From Apostichopus japonicus (Eukaryota; Echinodermata; Holothuroidea; Aspidochirotida; Stichopodidae), in assembly GCF_037975245.1 (NCBI RefSeq), contig NC_092565.1:3627999-3691998 (forward strand): a DNA stretch of 64,000 nt, written 5' to 3'. Under the pieces are notes generated by a model. That model was given only the letters and a program-made list of their open reading frames with translations, did no database searches and was not told the origin of the DNA. Numbering within the stretch: the stretch's first letter is position 1; each line of letters starts with the position of its first letter. Below are positions 1 to 26,308 of this stretch, in pieces. The translations under genes and the position numbers were made by a program.

Positions 1-926
1 TCCCATGTGAAACAAAGTTAAAACCCAACGCAACATGTAGCTGTAAGAATAGACATGTGTGATTTGGCAGTTGGCAAACGTTTGTATGTTTATGACGCAT
101 TTGAAACAAAAACGTCCTCTCATCAGGATGCATTTGGGCAATCTTCCAATCGCGCATGCGCAATACGTTATTATTGGCTGCATGTGCGAATTATTGCCGT
201 ACCAATATCAGGATATTCCGTGGGTATATTGTTTTTGACACCCCGTGGTTTAAAATGCCCTTAGAAGTCAAGTTTATACCGGTGATATGAAAATCTCTGC
301 GGTTTAAGTTATAAAAAGGGTTAGGAACCGGTTAGAACAAGTTAAAACCTGTCGATGGATAAACTAAGACTGGTCTTCACAAACATGCCGAGAACGAAAT
401 TAGTCATATCTTGGCGTTTGCTTTGGGTGCGCAAACGAACATTTTAGGATTGCACTTAATTGGCTCAAAGGTTGTTGAATGATGATAAAATCTGTTTTGG
501 TTTTATAGCAAAACCCGGAGCTAATTATGACAATAAAAATATGGACGGTGTGTACCGGTAACTGATAGAATTGCGTCTAAACGTAATCGTCAAAATAATA
601 TTTTCAGCTGCAGCGGGTGGGGATGGTAGTGTAAACCAGCTCGACCCCAACGACCCCAGAACCACCCCTTCCTTTGTAAAATCCTGGCTCCTTCACTGTT
701 TACAGCGGCAATTACGAGATACATGTAATTACGATTGTAAGTACTTGTTTCGGAATTGTTTCATTTATTTATCTATTTTAACAAAACATTGATAAACAAA
801 GAGCATGTCATTTAAATGCGGAATTTCAAGAGGGACATCATAATCCTCAAATATATAGTTCTATTTAGGGAATGAAGAAGAGAGCCACGATAAGTATATT
901 GTCACGTAAACATCTGCAGTGGTTCT
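1..926. other. Intergenic, no gene seen
   Basis: I see no convincing exon here. Short open frames exist on both strands but lack splice context or recognisable motifs. The only notable site is a CCAAT plus NRF1-like palindrome near 147-176, listed separately. Confidence 0.5.
145..180. promoter_or_regulatory. CCAAT box and NRF1-like palindrome
   Basis: A CCAAT pentamer is followed at once by GCGCATGCGCAA, which matches the palindromic NRF1-type site, and then by an inverted CCAAT (ATTGG). Clusters like this are typical of CpG-poor housekeeping promoters in animals. No downstream exon is visible in the window, so the target is unknown. It could be chance. Confidence 0.3.
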
Positions 927-1535
927 GGATAGGGAGGGGTACAAATTAAGGAGGGGTTATATGGAGAGGGGAAAGAGGGGTTATGGAGAGGGTAAGGAGG
1001 GGTTAGCCGGAGAGGGAAATGAGGGGTTAGGCAGAAGGGAAAAAGGGTTAGGGAGATGATAAGGAGGGGTTAGGGAGAGGGAAAAGAGGGGTTAGGGAGA
1101 AGGAGAGAGGGTTAGGGAGAGGGGACTAAAGGGGTTAGGGAGAGGGGAAAGGGGGGTTAGGGAGAGGATAAGCAGGGGTTATGGAGAGGGTAAGAAGGGG
1201 TAAGGAAGAGGGAAGAGAGTGGTTAGGGAGATGGAAAGAGGGTTAGGGAGAGGGGACTAAAGGGGTTAGGAAGAATGGAAAGAGGGGTTAGGGAGAGGAA
1301 CTAGAAGGAATTAGGGAGGGGGGTTAGGGGTAAGGAGAGTGGAAGAGGGGTTAGGAAGAGGGAATGAGGGGTCAGGTAGAGGGGTTAGGGAGAGGGGAAA
1401 GAAGGGCTAGGGAGAGGGTAAGGAGGGGTAGGGAGAGGGGAAAAAAGGGTTAGGGAGAGGGGAAAGAGGGGTTAGAGAGATGGTAAGAATGGGTTGTAGA
1501 GAGGGAAAAGAATGGTTAGGGAGATGGAAAGGAAG
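927..1535 (+). repeat. G-rich telomere-like minisatellite
   Basis: About 600 bases of imperfect repeats, roughly 20-22 bases long, built on GGGGTTAGGGAGAGGGGAAA. There are about 28 degenerate units. Almost every unit contains TTAGGG, the vertebrate/echinoderm telomere hexamer, next to further G runs. The G-rich strand is the plus strand throughout, so it could form G-quadruplexes. No coding function. Confidence 0.9.
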
Positions 1536-3193
1536 GGGGAATGGTCTTTATATCCCCGCGAAATCCATTGTGCTGAAAAAGTTTATAGAATAGTCGGTAA
1601 ATCAAGAAATGTTATTTTAATCGAATAATTACACATACACTTCATATACGTAATCAGACATTGAATGCAGTAATATAACTAATATATGTGTACAATGTCA
1701 AGTGTCGCAATACATTACATTCCCAAAGCAGGTATCTATCATTGCTTTGATTTTTTACTCTGATTTAACTATGCTTAAAATGTTTTCGTTTGTTTTGTCT
1801 CAAAGGGATGGCCCAAGGGGCGGGGAGGGGGGGATGGGTTAAGTTTTGACTCATGAAAGAGAACATTTCATAAACATCCTAGAGGAATTCACATTCATAC
1901 CTCATCACATTCATATACATAACATTCATACATTCATACTTCTTCTCAACAGCAATATTCAAGTTGGAACGGAGTTTTGTAGCAAACGTGAACTTGAAGA
2001 AAACAGGTGGACCTGGACAGCGGGAAAACTGGACAATCCTTTCAAGGGTAGGACTATATTTTTTTGCCTGGTATGGCCTTTCTTAATATTGTGTTTGCAT
2101 AGTTATAACTGCGGAGTTTATTGAATGCGATCAATTTCGTATACGAATCGGTATGCACGAATTCATCGGGGAAATTTACCTTATGATGTAAACAAATTAA
2201 GAGTAAGTTCATAAATGTTTTAAAATGCAAGTATATGCATTCATAAACCCTTCCCACGAAAGGACACGAAAGGACAGAATCGTGAAGAACCAGATTGTAC
2301 CACGGGAACATTTATGTTATACCACGCCCCTTTTTGCACTCTTCATTTTCCAAGGTGTATTAAGAGTAGACTATATTCTTTCCCAATTTTTTTGTCACGA
2401 CTCCCTTCATACTTCCCCAGGCCCCCCACCCAAATTAAAACCCGGGCACTGGGCTGGTTACACCTTTCTCCCTCGCCCTCCCCTACCCTCCCCCCTTTCG
2501 TCAGGACTGTGGTGGGAGCCTGGGAAAACATCACGTGACGTGCAGATTAAGTAAACCTGCAAGAAATAGCTCTGATTCTTTTAAATTGTCTTACTCGAGT
2601 GCAGTCATATGTTATATAAGTGTTAAGGGTTATTATGTATGGCAGGTGGCATTCTGTGTACATTCGCCTCAATCGGAATGAATGTGCGGGTATTTTACCT
2701 CCATGGTGGTTTTCATAGATGGGTGGGGGTACATGTAAAGTGATCACACAAACCAAGAACTTGTAATGCAAAAACAAAGATGTTTTGAAGCGGCATATAT
2801 ACCACTAGAAGTATGTTAGTCTCCAGCGGCTTATGACCTTACCTTTAGGACCCTAGCTCTATGTGGTCCTTGGGTATGTTTCCGTTTTACTTGAGAAAGT
2901 TTAATTAAAATCAACTTGGAAAGTCACGAATCTGCGAATCGTGAGATACTGCAGATAATTAAAATATATATCAAAAATCACAAACAGTGGATTCTCATAA
3001 AATGGCACGAGCTACATGTAAGTCAAATCGTGGAGGTAAAAATTGTTGGCTACTCCAGGAGAGGTTATTCATTGATTAGTAACGGTTGACCTGGCATACT
3101 TTTGTAAGAAAAGTCTCCCAAGATGGAGCTCATGAGCACGAATACCAAATGACTTTCTATCCACTCTCAAACCCGGTCCCCTCATATCGAAAC
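1536..3193. other. Intergenic, no gene seen
   Basis: Unique-looking AT-rich sequence with some poly-G and poly-C tracts, for example near 1820 and 2420. The overlapping short open frames at 2225-2554 on both strands come from a C-rich low-complexity stretch and look non-coding. Confidence 0.5.
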
Positions 3194-3563
3194 TTTAAAA
3201 GTGTGTGAAGACTCGCGCAAAAAGAAACGTCTAATGCCGGTAATCTGACCTAGTTTCGAATGAGGTGTAACAGAAGTGTTAGACACCACCATCGATCCCA
3301 GAAAATACGCACACAGCTTGCTACCGTCGGTAATTAGACACTAGTGTACAGTCAGTACATACAGCTGCGGTCAATACCCACAGTACAGTGTACAGACGAT
3401 ACAGCGTTGGAAATCTCAGGTCCAGCTAAAGATAACAAGGTATCACGTTTCATTACTGTCTGCATTTTGTAGCGACACGAACAAAACGTCACTTGCAAGC
3501 AACGGAAAGTTAACTTTTTCAGATGGCCGCACGCGGTTTGGGGCGAGTCTTCAATGCCTTTAA
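3194..3563. mobile_element. Non-autonomous inverted-repeat element (MITE-like), copy 1
   Basis: The segment starts TTTAAAAGTGTGTGAAGACTC and ends with the inverse, GAGTCTTCAATGCCTTTAA, giving terminal inverted repeats of about 20-25 bases around TGAAGACTCGC. A second, clearly related copy lies in the same orientation at 13429-13768. Both copies are bounded by TTTAA, which is either the tip of the inverted repeat or a TTAA-type target site. At about 370 bases with no coding capacity it fits a MITE. The superfamily is not determined. Confidence 0.7.
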
Positions 3564-5937
3564 CTGTATGATCATGACGGTATTACGCCAAATAAAGCAA
3601 CACAAGTCCTTGTTAAAGGATAAAGATACTGCATAAGTTAAAGGTTCTACTGTGTAATGTTTACAGATCTTAGCCATAGGCCGAAAAAAAGCGTTTATAG
3701 GGACGCTAGGCCTAAGATTTCGTGCCCATAAGTCAACTGCCTTCTGTTTACTTTATACGTATACCTTTCCACATCATCGTGCATGTAGCTGGACGTTTTT
3801 AAACTTCAACTCGACTTTATACGAATAGACGCTCAATTACTATCTATTCATACATAGCGCCAACTATTTGTTATAGTTTGTTGCAGTTTTACCAACCTGT
3901 GGAACATCGCTCAAAATAAAATGAGTCACATGAATAAAACCTCCGGGAAGTTTTTGTTCAACAAACGAAGGTTGAATAGAGAGTACGGAATGCCATATGA
4001 ATCACACATTTCCAAAATAATATAAGCATGTCCAATTTTATATGGGCATGCCCAAAATGATATAATTGTGTCGAATATCAATACCTTAATTCTATCGAAT
4101 GATACCTTGGTTGACATGGCCGTATTATAATATTGCACTATATTTCAGTTTTTCAAGCGAATAATTCAGATGATATTAATATAAGACCATCATCTGTTAG
4201 TTTCCTTGTTAATATCCCTCCATAAAGTGAACAGTTCCATCCTATCTGAAGGTGCTGAAAGTATTCTTAATCTATACCAAATCCTCCACAGAGTTTTATT
4301 CAAAATATCGAAAAAGGGTCAGTTTCGATTTCATTTGGGCAGGGAATCCCGACAATCTTTAATAAACACTATTAAGGAGGAGGGGGGGGGGGGTTAAAAG
4401 CTATCCATATCGAGAGCTTTATCCATAGTATGAAATGTACGTGGGTAAGGCGCTACTGTAGTTAACACTTTGGCCAGTGGAAATACTCTTTTGTGGATAT
4501 ATTTGTCACCTCTTGGGAAAAGAACTTATTTTCCATTGTAATTTTAAAAATTAAGACGTAAACAATATTCCTAATACATTTATAAGACAGGTAGCCTAAG
4601 CCTGGAGTATGGTGGCATACGGTGAACCTATCTATTCGTTTGGACACCAGATTATTTGGTATAATTCGCAGATTCTTATTAACAAGAAAACAATATTCCA
4701 TAAAGAATTGTTTGACAGGGAAGTGGCATATGTGGGGGACCTGCTCGATAGCAATGGTAACCCCTAAGATATGACCCGGTTTATCATAAGATACAACCTG
4801 CCAAAGAATCCCTTTCACTGTTTACTGGGGTCTAATCAAATGCAACCCAAGCAAACTGGAGGCAAACTAATTGTGCGTAGTTTGAAATAAGGCCTGATTT
4901 GAAATGTCAAGGACATCTTGCTGATCAGAGCTATAAAGGCCTCCTCTTTGTCCCAGTTTTGCTACTCTATTTTCTTTAAAAAAATTGCTTGTAGACCCAC
5001 GGAGCTAAAGAAAATGGTTTACGCGTTCGAAAATATTTCAGACAGAGAATGGCAAAAAAATAGTCTCACTCTCTTTCACAAATTCTCACGAGCCCAAACT
5101 ACAGTGCTTTCAATATAGATTCCTTCCCAGAATTTTACCAACAAACATGTTGCTTGTTTTAATGAGGAAGACGAATTCCCCGCACTGTACGTTTTGTTGT
5201 ATTGAAGAGGAGATGCTAGAATAAAGTATTTATTGTGGATCTTTAGTTATTGTAGTGCGCGTGCGCGCTACAATATTGGCATTACTGGCCAAGTGAACGA
5301 GACCTATATGACTGGACTTTGAAACTTAAAGTTTCATATTATCTCTGTATATTTGCAGTTTCCGAGGCTAGCTGGGTAGCCAACTTATTCTGAGCCTGTC
5401 ACGCCGCTCACAAGTGCCCTCGCTTTGTAGGTTCCTGCATGACTAAATTCCCCGGTGTGTTGTCCGCCCAAAATATAGCACCATGAACAACCGAAAAGTT
5501 CTTCCTTACACTGCAAGCACTCCACGCGACTACGATACTGCGCATTTGCAGGCAAATGCAGTTCTAGTTCAACTGCGAAATTTATTCTGAACGCAGAAGG
5601 TAGATTCTTATATAACAATTGTTATTCTATAAGAGAGATGTATTTTTTGGTTATGGGAATTTCCATTGTCACCCGTTAAATTTTCTTTTAATATATATGA
5701 AATACTATATTAATGTTTGTAAAGTAAAGAACGAAAAAAAACCCAATAGAGGATTTTTGTCTTCATAAATTTAAGTTCGCTGTTCAAGTGGAGAAGAATA
5801 ATTGTTATAAACAGAGGAAACCCAAAAAACAAGGTGTACCTTATCCAGAACTGAGAAATGCATTTATCAATTGTGTTGAACTTTTCATTTAATTTAAGAT
5901 GAAGTGGTTGATTTCGTTACGTTGTTAATATCTGTAA
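3564..5937. other. Intergenic, no gene seen
   Basis: No exon with both splice context and recognisable protein content. A Cys-containing open frame on the minus strand near 5385-5618 was examined and not accepted. A near-perfect palindrome at 5249-5274 is listed separately. Confidence 0.45.
5249..5274. repeat. Near-perfect 26-bp palindrome
   Basis: ATTGTAG and CTACAAT flank a GCGCGTGCGCG core. The outer seven bases pair exactly and the core is almost self-complementary, so a short hairpin or a dimeric binding site is possible. No gene start is visible beside it. Confidence 0.6.
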
Positions 5938-6115
5938 CAGGGGCGTATCTAGGATTTTCTAACCCGGGGTGCGCGAATTACTATCTAAGCGGAGCGCCAC
6001 CATTGGTTGGCGCGCAGCGTACAAGAAAATTTTGGGTTTTTATACCCTCCAGATCACCGGAAATGGCACTTCTCGGGCTTGAAATGACCAACCAGATGTA
6101 CACTTTTGCATGAGA
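5938..6115 (+). repeat. Dispersed repeat with GGCGTATC end, copy A
   Basis: It begins CAGGGGCGTATCTAGG and contains CTAAGCGGAGCGCCACCA, a motif repeated almost exactly at about 6902. A related copy in opposite orientation lies at 55463-55746, sharing the AAGAAAATTTT and GGAAATGGCACTTC blocks. The family seems to be a non-autonomous DNA element with GGCGTAGCC-like termini. No coding. Confidence 0.65.
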
Positions 6116-6765
6116 ACCAAGAATTTCCCCCCATTTTTTTTTCATCCATAACTTCTTTGAAGATTGTCACCAGTCACACATCATGTTCGACCTCATCGCA
6201 TCTCCTGTGGATCATTGCTTTTTGTAGGTGTTTTTACGTCGCGGCCCACAATACCCGTAAGCCCCACTTTTCAAGGTTTTAACTCCTATTATTTGTTCAG
6301 AATTTGAAAATTCACAATTCCCGTGAATAAATACACTTCAAAACATACCCATAATGTTGCACAAAATTTCATCTATGGACAACCAATATAGAAAAACCTC
6401 CTTCAACCCCTAACAGACCGGTCAAAATTGCACGAGTAGAGGGAAGTATGATGAAGAATGGTGGTCAGGGAATTTTCGAAACTTCAGACACAGTTAATTT
6501 ATTGGTATACAAATATTAAAACCTCTTATAACGGCTACTATAAAACTTCGTTGAGGAAATGAAAACTACCATATATTTCCTCAGCCGAACACTACACACA
6601 TCTACAGTTTGGAGGTTGTTGTTTCCGGAACGCCATTTTCATGCTCACTGATATGATGTCATATCTGTTGTTTCCTTAAAAAATTCGAATAATTGAAATG
6701 AGACTGAAATAAATATCTATTATCTGTTTATTATGTAATGCCCCACATTCTTGCTCCACCAGTGG

Positions 6766-7000
6766 CGTAACGATGAGCCTGGGGGGCTCCTGGCCCAAAG
6801 GGGCCCCCTATCAGGAGGTTCAAGCAAGGGCGTCCGCAGAAATGTTTACAAGGGGGGGGGGGTCCGTAGGTCATATAGGTGTAACATAGTACTTGGTACT
6901 ATCTAAGCGGAGCGCCACCATCGGTTGGCGCGGAGCTTACGACGATTTTTTGGGCCAAAAAATACTCCTAGATCGTCGGAAAAGACACCTCCCGTTCAAG
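6766..7000 (+). repeat. Dispersed repeat, copy B and a related end
   Basis: AGTGGCGTAACGATGAGCC at about 6766 resembles the terminus of the same family. From about 6896 the body motif CTAAGCGGAGCGCCACCATC recurs, followed by diverged body sequence. Poly-G runs near 6851 and 7182 look like the low-complexity part of such elements. Confidence 0.5.
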
Positions 7001-8087
7001 TTGCATTTACACATCGGTTATTTTGAGATCTGATGTCTTAGGATTTGACTTTCAATAATTTCAGTAATGCATTATGTCCGTATGCAATGAACATAACTAG
7101 AGAGCTGTTAGTTGGGGGAAATCATTGAAATGTCATATGCTTAACTATTTTTCTTATATTTTTTTTGGATTTTCCAGGACGGGGGGGGGGGGGGGAATAA
7201 TTGAGACTTCTGTACAAATACAGTAATCAAACCTAAGCATAGGCCTAATTTCGACTGAAACTTTGTTTCCATCTAAGCCTAATTTCCTGTGCTTTTTTAC
7301 TTACCAGAAACACCGAAGGTATCTTTATTCTTACCTTTTATTATTATATTTATATGAAAGCCCTGTCTTCTTTTTCAAATGAACGCAGTTTCAAGTCTGT
7401 TGGGTTTGGGGTTATTGTTTTACAATTTTTCAAAAAAATTCCAAAAAAAGTCCCGATGTTGTGCTCAGTACAACATTGGCTGGAATTGGGTTTTAAATTA
7501 TATACTTTGTTTTCATTATCATAATAAATAACACAACTAGCTCGATACAGACATTAATACCCAATGAGCCCATGATCATGATGTCCGTATTCCGTATCAC
7601 GTGAAAATATGTATATTGTCTTGTTCAGTCTTGCATGAGTTTTTCTTTCACAGTTAAACGGGCCCTGCCTATCCAAAAATGTACCCCTTTTCTGTGCATC
7701 AGTATAGGGGGCCCTTTTGGTCGGGGCCACCGGCTCAGCACGGTCCGAGCCCATAGGAGTTACGCTATAATTTGCCCCACATTCTTTCATTTCCCGAAAG
7801 ACGCACAGTTTCAAGTTCATTATACACTGAAGGCTTCGATTCTCTATTTGCCTTCAGTTTAGGGAAGATCTTGGGATTTTCATCCCTAGATATCGCTGGA
7901 TATTGCTAGATATCCATACAGTAGAGTGCCCTTGGGATTTCTTGGATTTTTCGGGGCCTGATCTTGGGAAATTGAAAAGTCGGGAGTGATCACACTCCAT
8001 GTAGGTCAGCGCACGACCTCTATAGACGTCACTAATACGCAACCCGATCACTTGTTATCGATGAAGTGGTGTGTTGCCGGATTTTTC

Positions 8088-8250
8088 TACTCCCTCCTTC
8101 CTCTCCTTTTTCTCTCTTTCTTCACTTTCTTTTCCCTTTCTTCCTCTCCTTCCTCCTCTTCTTCCCTCTCTTTTTTCCCTTTTTTCCTCCCCTCTTTTTC
8201 TTACCCGGGGGGCGCGCGCCCCCAACGCCCCCCGGATACGCGCCTGTGTA
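8088..8250 (+). repeat. Polypyrimidine tract ending in a GGCGCG repeat terminus
   Basis: About 115 bases of almost pure C and T (TTCC/TCTT), followed by CCCGGGGGGCGCGCGCCCCC and GGATACGCGCCTGTG. The latter is the inverse of the GGCGCGTATCC-type terminus seen at 5938 and 55463. The overlapping Ser/Pro/Phe and Arg/Glu/Lys open frames are low-complexity artefacts. Confidence 0.6.
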
Positions 8251-11200
8251 AAATGTAGGAAATTGAAATAAAACTGGAGGAAGAAGAAAAATATATACAT
8301 GTTTGGGGAAATTAGAAAAATTCAAAAATACGACTTTTGCTATATTTTTTTAACTTGGCTGACCAAGAGTACAGCCTAAATATTCAAAGTAACGAATGGA
8401 CATTTTCTGCAGGTTAATGTCTTATGCTTGATATTTACAACATAGCAATTGCATGAGTATACTGGAGGATATGCTGGGCAGGCGGACAGTGCATTGTGGG
8501 AAATGTACCGTTTGGTGATGCATTCTATTTCTATAGGCCTATTTCACACAAAAAATTGAAAAATAGTGAGAGAAGAAATAATATTTTTGTGCATTATATA
8601 TATCGCATTTTGTTGATACGTTTTGAACAAAAGGTTTTGAAGGCCCAAACTGTACACATTTTTCGTTTTGACGTAGTTCTTTTACAGATTAATTAAATGT
8701 ATAGGCGTATACTGTTTGACTTATGCTTTTTTTTTAATCAATAAAATATTAAAACAACCTGATGTGAATGGCAAACGAGGAACTCGAAAAAAAAAACAAA
8801 TCTAGCCTACAAATGAAATTGGAAACATTTTCCAATTTCCGCCTCACTTTACCATAAGACGACACATTACATGATATGACATAAGTGCAGCCATTCGACT
8901 GGCAAGACCGGGAGGCTGCAGGAGTCAGTCTGAGAAGCTTTCGACCATTTTCGAAACATCATCAAAACGTGACCAGCTCTCTGGTTGCCGCCACATCCAT
9001 GACGCGATCTACGTCACATGGCAACACGCATGATCAAATTGTCGTCTGGTAAAAGTGGCAAAACTGGTTTCTACCGCTAGTGAAAGGTGTAGTATATGAA
9101 GACAGGTAAATGATGGCACGAACGTAGGAAAATCTCTGCTAGCAACTGCATGCGTTTACGCATGCGCAGTGTCACGTATTATATGACGAATTGACTCGAG
9201 TTTCCGGTCGAGTGATCAAGTCATTACGCAAACGCATTAAGTGGTACACGTAACTATGGAAACGTTCAGGTGCCCTCAAAATGTAATGATATTTCTGTAG
9301 GCAACATGTAGTATAGGAATATTTAACAAAATGATTAATTATGCAGATAATAGGTAATAATAACAATTTGCAACAAAATGAAAAAATCCCATAAGTGAGC
9401 AATTCAACATGTTACTGCGAGATTACAATATGATTATTTGTCAAGTGTGCTCAATTAAAAAAAATTGCAGCAAAATCAAACAAAATTGACCACTTCACAT
9501 ATTTTCGCCAATTCAACATATTTGCAAAAAAAATTAAAAATGCTGAAGTACGCTCAGAAAAGTTATCATTTCGACAATTTGCAGTATTATAATAAATTTA
9601 TCACTTAATTACAATCTCGTCATGCAATTTAACAATTTGTCAAGAAAATGTAATTAATATCCCATGAGAATGTCATCTTTTCAACGATTTAGTAGTAAAA
9701 TGATGCATTGCAGTAAAATTGCAGAGTAATTTCTTAACATGCACAAAACTAAACCAAAGTGCAACTTACATAACTTAAATTACTGATTACTACTCTTCGA
9801 GATGCTATTAAACCACTCTTTATACCTACTTCGTTTCATACCCTACATTTATTGTAAAATCAAGTGTTATAGTCGAGTAGTTAGTTAATCCTAGCACTGG
9901 GGCACTGAGAGAAGGCGGGTTCTGACTTAATCTGCTTAATCATGGTTTTTATTATACTTGTAGAAGTCCTTGGTTTATCCATCTAAATTGGTCCGCTCCC
10001 AAAGTAGTGAAGGAAAGGCCAACAAAATGAAAACAAACTGTAAATTGGAGAGCCGTTTCGACGTAAAACGTTTCCCCTGTGCATGTAATGTTGGCTTTTC
10101 CAACATGTTTATATGGTTGCCTATATAGCCTCGTAATGTATAGGTGCCTCTTGGGCTGATATTATATTATAATGATGTATCATTATTACTATTCTCTATT
10201 TCAGAATATTTCTCCAGAAGTGTATAGTTATGTAATGCCACAACTGTTGAGTAGAATCTTTATCTTATCTTTTATTGCGATGTTTTCAATATATGTTTTA
10301 CATATCTATATATGTCTTCATACATAGGGTGACATCAACAAAACAATATTAATATTAAATTAAAGACACATAACACAGAGATACATTTTTTTAATTTTGC
10401 AGGGGGGAAATGGTGTAGGCCAGCCATATACATACTACCGTATACGACATATTCAGACTGGTATAGACATGCCCTATCAAACCAGTGCCAATAACAAGTA
10501 TACCTTAATTGCAGGATTTGTGTAGATTTTTGTTGTTGTTTATTTTTGGTTTCTAGTCTCTTCCAGGACAACGCAGTTCACTGTGTAGAATAATTCAGTA
10601 CTTAATCTTACTTTAAACGATCTTCGATGGGCTTTATCAAGCTACCGACCAAAGGCAAACAGCTGTACTCTAATCTCATAGATATCTCGTATAGACATGC
10701 CCTATTATTTCGATTTATTAACATTAAGATCACCAGCAACTGTGTTATGTATAGTAATATATAGGCCAATATACAATATTTCGGCTGATTTAGTACACAA
10801 TGAAGATGATTATTTATACTTTTCTCATAATTGACAAAATGCACAGTAAACACCTCCTCTCCCCTTCACCCACCCACCCCACCCATTTCCCCGTACCTTC
10901 TAATCATTTTCTTCCGTTATGGTTGGTAGTGCTCGACCAGATCAGATTAAATATTAAGATTTGTTTTCATATTATAAACTAATACAAATTGAGTGTTTCA
11001 AATTGACACAACAGCTGTTTTGAATTCTATTGGCAACCGGGGTGGGTGGGGGGGGGTTGCAAATACGTGGGGGTGTTATTGCCCCCACCCGTAGCTACGC
11101 CACTACACGTATAATTTATGTATTATTTTTGTATAGATATATGCCTTAATAAGTGCTATTAGAAAAGCCAAACACACAAATCTCTTAGCCAATATTAATA

Positions 11201-11334
11201 CACAGATAGAATGAATACACATGCATCGTAGAGTGTTTGTGTTTGTATAGTCCAGGATAAAGTTACCTTGTGTATACATATCCTGTATCCCGTTAATTTT
11301 CCTGGTTAAACTCTGGTGTGTGTGTGTATGTATT
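8251..11334. other. Intergenic, no gene seen; 3' side of the transporter gene
   Basis: Very AT-rich around 9400-9760, without exons. Near 11083-11106 the sequence GGGTAGCTACG on the minus strand resembles the terminus of the GGCGTAGCC repeat family. The 3' UTR of the SLC16-like gene must lie just below 11335. I could not identify a canonical AATAAA for it. Confidence 0.4.
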
Positions 11335-24926
<13,592 letters not shown>

Positions 24927-25713
24927 AATGTAGTTACTTGGCAAAGTTGACCGCTGATGTAGAAAAGATGGCACCGTTCAATAGTACCTCTGAATGTATA
25001 TACTACATAACCCTCCTATCTCTCCGACGACGTTGACGCAATGAAATGAAAACCTACATAGCATTAGACGGCCGAGTTCTATGAAAGCATGTTTAGTCTT
25101 CTTATGCAATCTAATTTGATTTGGTATCGTAAAACGGATAACCCATAGTAGCCTGCCATACGCACCGTCAAATAACAGCGTTTCAACCGAAGACACATGT
25201 CTCTGATTTTCGTAATCGTTAGGGTAAATCTTGCCTCAACTCGTAAACAAACAAAAAACTCAACCGCGAGCAATAGCCTATACTTAATGTAATATGTGCT
25301 CTATGTCTGTATTGCTTTATATCAAATCGTTGAAATAACATATCATTAGACAGTGTAGGACCTTCCATATTCATGATTGAAGAATACATGAGTAAACATA
25401 TACAAGCATAAAACTCGATGATGATAGTGAAAAGACTCAAAAGAAGGTCAGTCAGATATTTCGACCGTGGAGAGGAGACCATCGATTACTTTAATTGTTG
25501 TATGGTAGTTGTATATGTCGTGCTACTTCACCCCACCCCCCTACCCCGATGGGAGCGCACATCCCCGTTTTTCGAGGGCTGTCTCCTGCACTTATCGGGA
25601 GCCGTTTCGGGAGACCTTCCTTCTGGTGGCCGAAGGCACCCGTTTATCGGAGGCTGCCTACACGTACACACTATGGATTCTAGCGCTCCCGTTTGTACGA
25701 GACGTCACATTAC

Positions 25714-25851
25714 CAAACCAACGATAGTTGCAAGACCTGCCAATGCATTTAATATCCAGAATATACTTTCCTCGTCACGGTCAAGCGGCACCCAAACAAA
25801 AGCGGGCATGTAAGATGTATCTAGAAGATACCATGCATCGGAGCCAAGGTC
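25714..25851 (-). CDS. Candidate isolated exon, 46 codons, unassigned
   Basis: The exon begins DLGSDAWYLLD after a good acceptor (TTTTTATCTCCTATCTCTTT..GAAG) and ends GLATIVGL before the donor TTG|GTAATG, phase 0 at both ends. It encodes a polar segment, then FWILNALAGLATIVGL, which looks like part of a membrane helix. The next possible acceptor downstream on the same strand (about 24954) is also phase 0 and reads into the SLC16-like ATG as RSTLPSNYIMGT. It might therefore be an alternative N-terminal exon of that gene, or an exon of an unrelated gene that continues upstream. I do not recognise the family. Confidence 0.35.
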
Positions 25852-25984
25852 CTTCAAGATGAAAGAGATAGGAGATAAAAAAAACAATCAAAATCCTTAT
25901 TGGAGACTTTTGTATTACTAAAAAAACAAAAAGAAACTTTTAGCAAACTGCGTATCCACTAGAGAGCCTGTGCGAGAGGATTTT

Positions 25985-26035
25985 AGCCTCTGAGTCTGAA
26001 GAACATCCTGCTATAGGATCGAAACGTCAGGCCAA
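25985..26035 (+). ncRNA. Degenerate hammerhead-like motif
   Basis: CTGAAGA is followed by a small ATCC/GGAT stem, then CGAAAC and GTC: the conserved core order of hammerhead ribozymes (CUGANGA, stem II, GAAA, NUH). The bases directly beside stem II do not pair well, so activity is doubtful. Such motifs are common remnants of Penelope-like retroelements and retrozymes in animal genomes. Confidence 0.25.
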
Positions 26036-26094
26036 CTTATTTTTACACACTTTTATAATGTATATAAATCACGGGAAATGAAACATCCTATATA

Positions 26095-26233
26095 TACAAT
26101 TGATATATATATATACAATTGATATATATATATATATATATGTCCATAAATGTCCATTATTATTGTTAATGTTATTATTATTATTACTACTTTCAAACTT
26201 CTGTATATATATATGTGTGTGTCCATAAATGTC

Positions 26234-26278
<45 letters not shown>

Positions 26279-26308
26279 CATTATTATTATTATTATTATT
26301 ACTTTCAA
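26095..26308. repeat. TA and ATT microsatellites
   Basis: Two TA runs are followed by two ATT/TTA trinucleotide blocks that share flanking TGTCCATAAATGTC and ACTTTCAAACTTCTGTA, so the block itself was duplicated. Ile- and Tyr-rich open frames here are artefacts. Confidence 0.9.

Noticed and set aside
5385-5618. Cys-containing minus-strand open frame of 77 codons
   Set aside because: The start is not an ATG after a plausible 5' UTR or splice acceptor, and I recognise no domain. The GC content is somewhat raised, so it could be a first exon, but I cannot support it.
8055-8325. Several open frames rich in Ser/Phe/Pro or Arg/Lys/Glu
   Set aside because: They come from a polypyrimidine tract and a GC-rich repeat terminus, are open in many frames at once, and show no family motif.
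25418-25813. Overlapping plus-strand open frames of 62-131 codons
   Set aside because: They overlap a better minus-strand exon candidate, are open in several frames because of a C/G-rich patch, and have no family resemblance.
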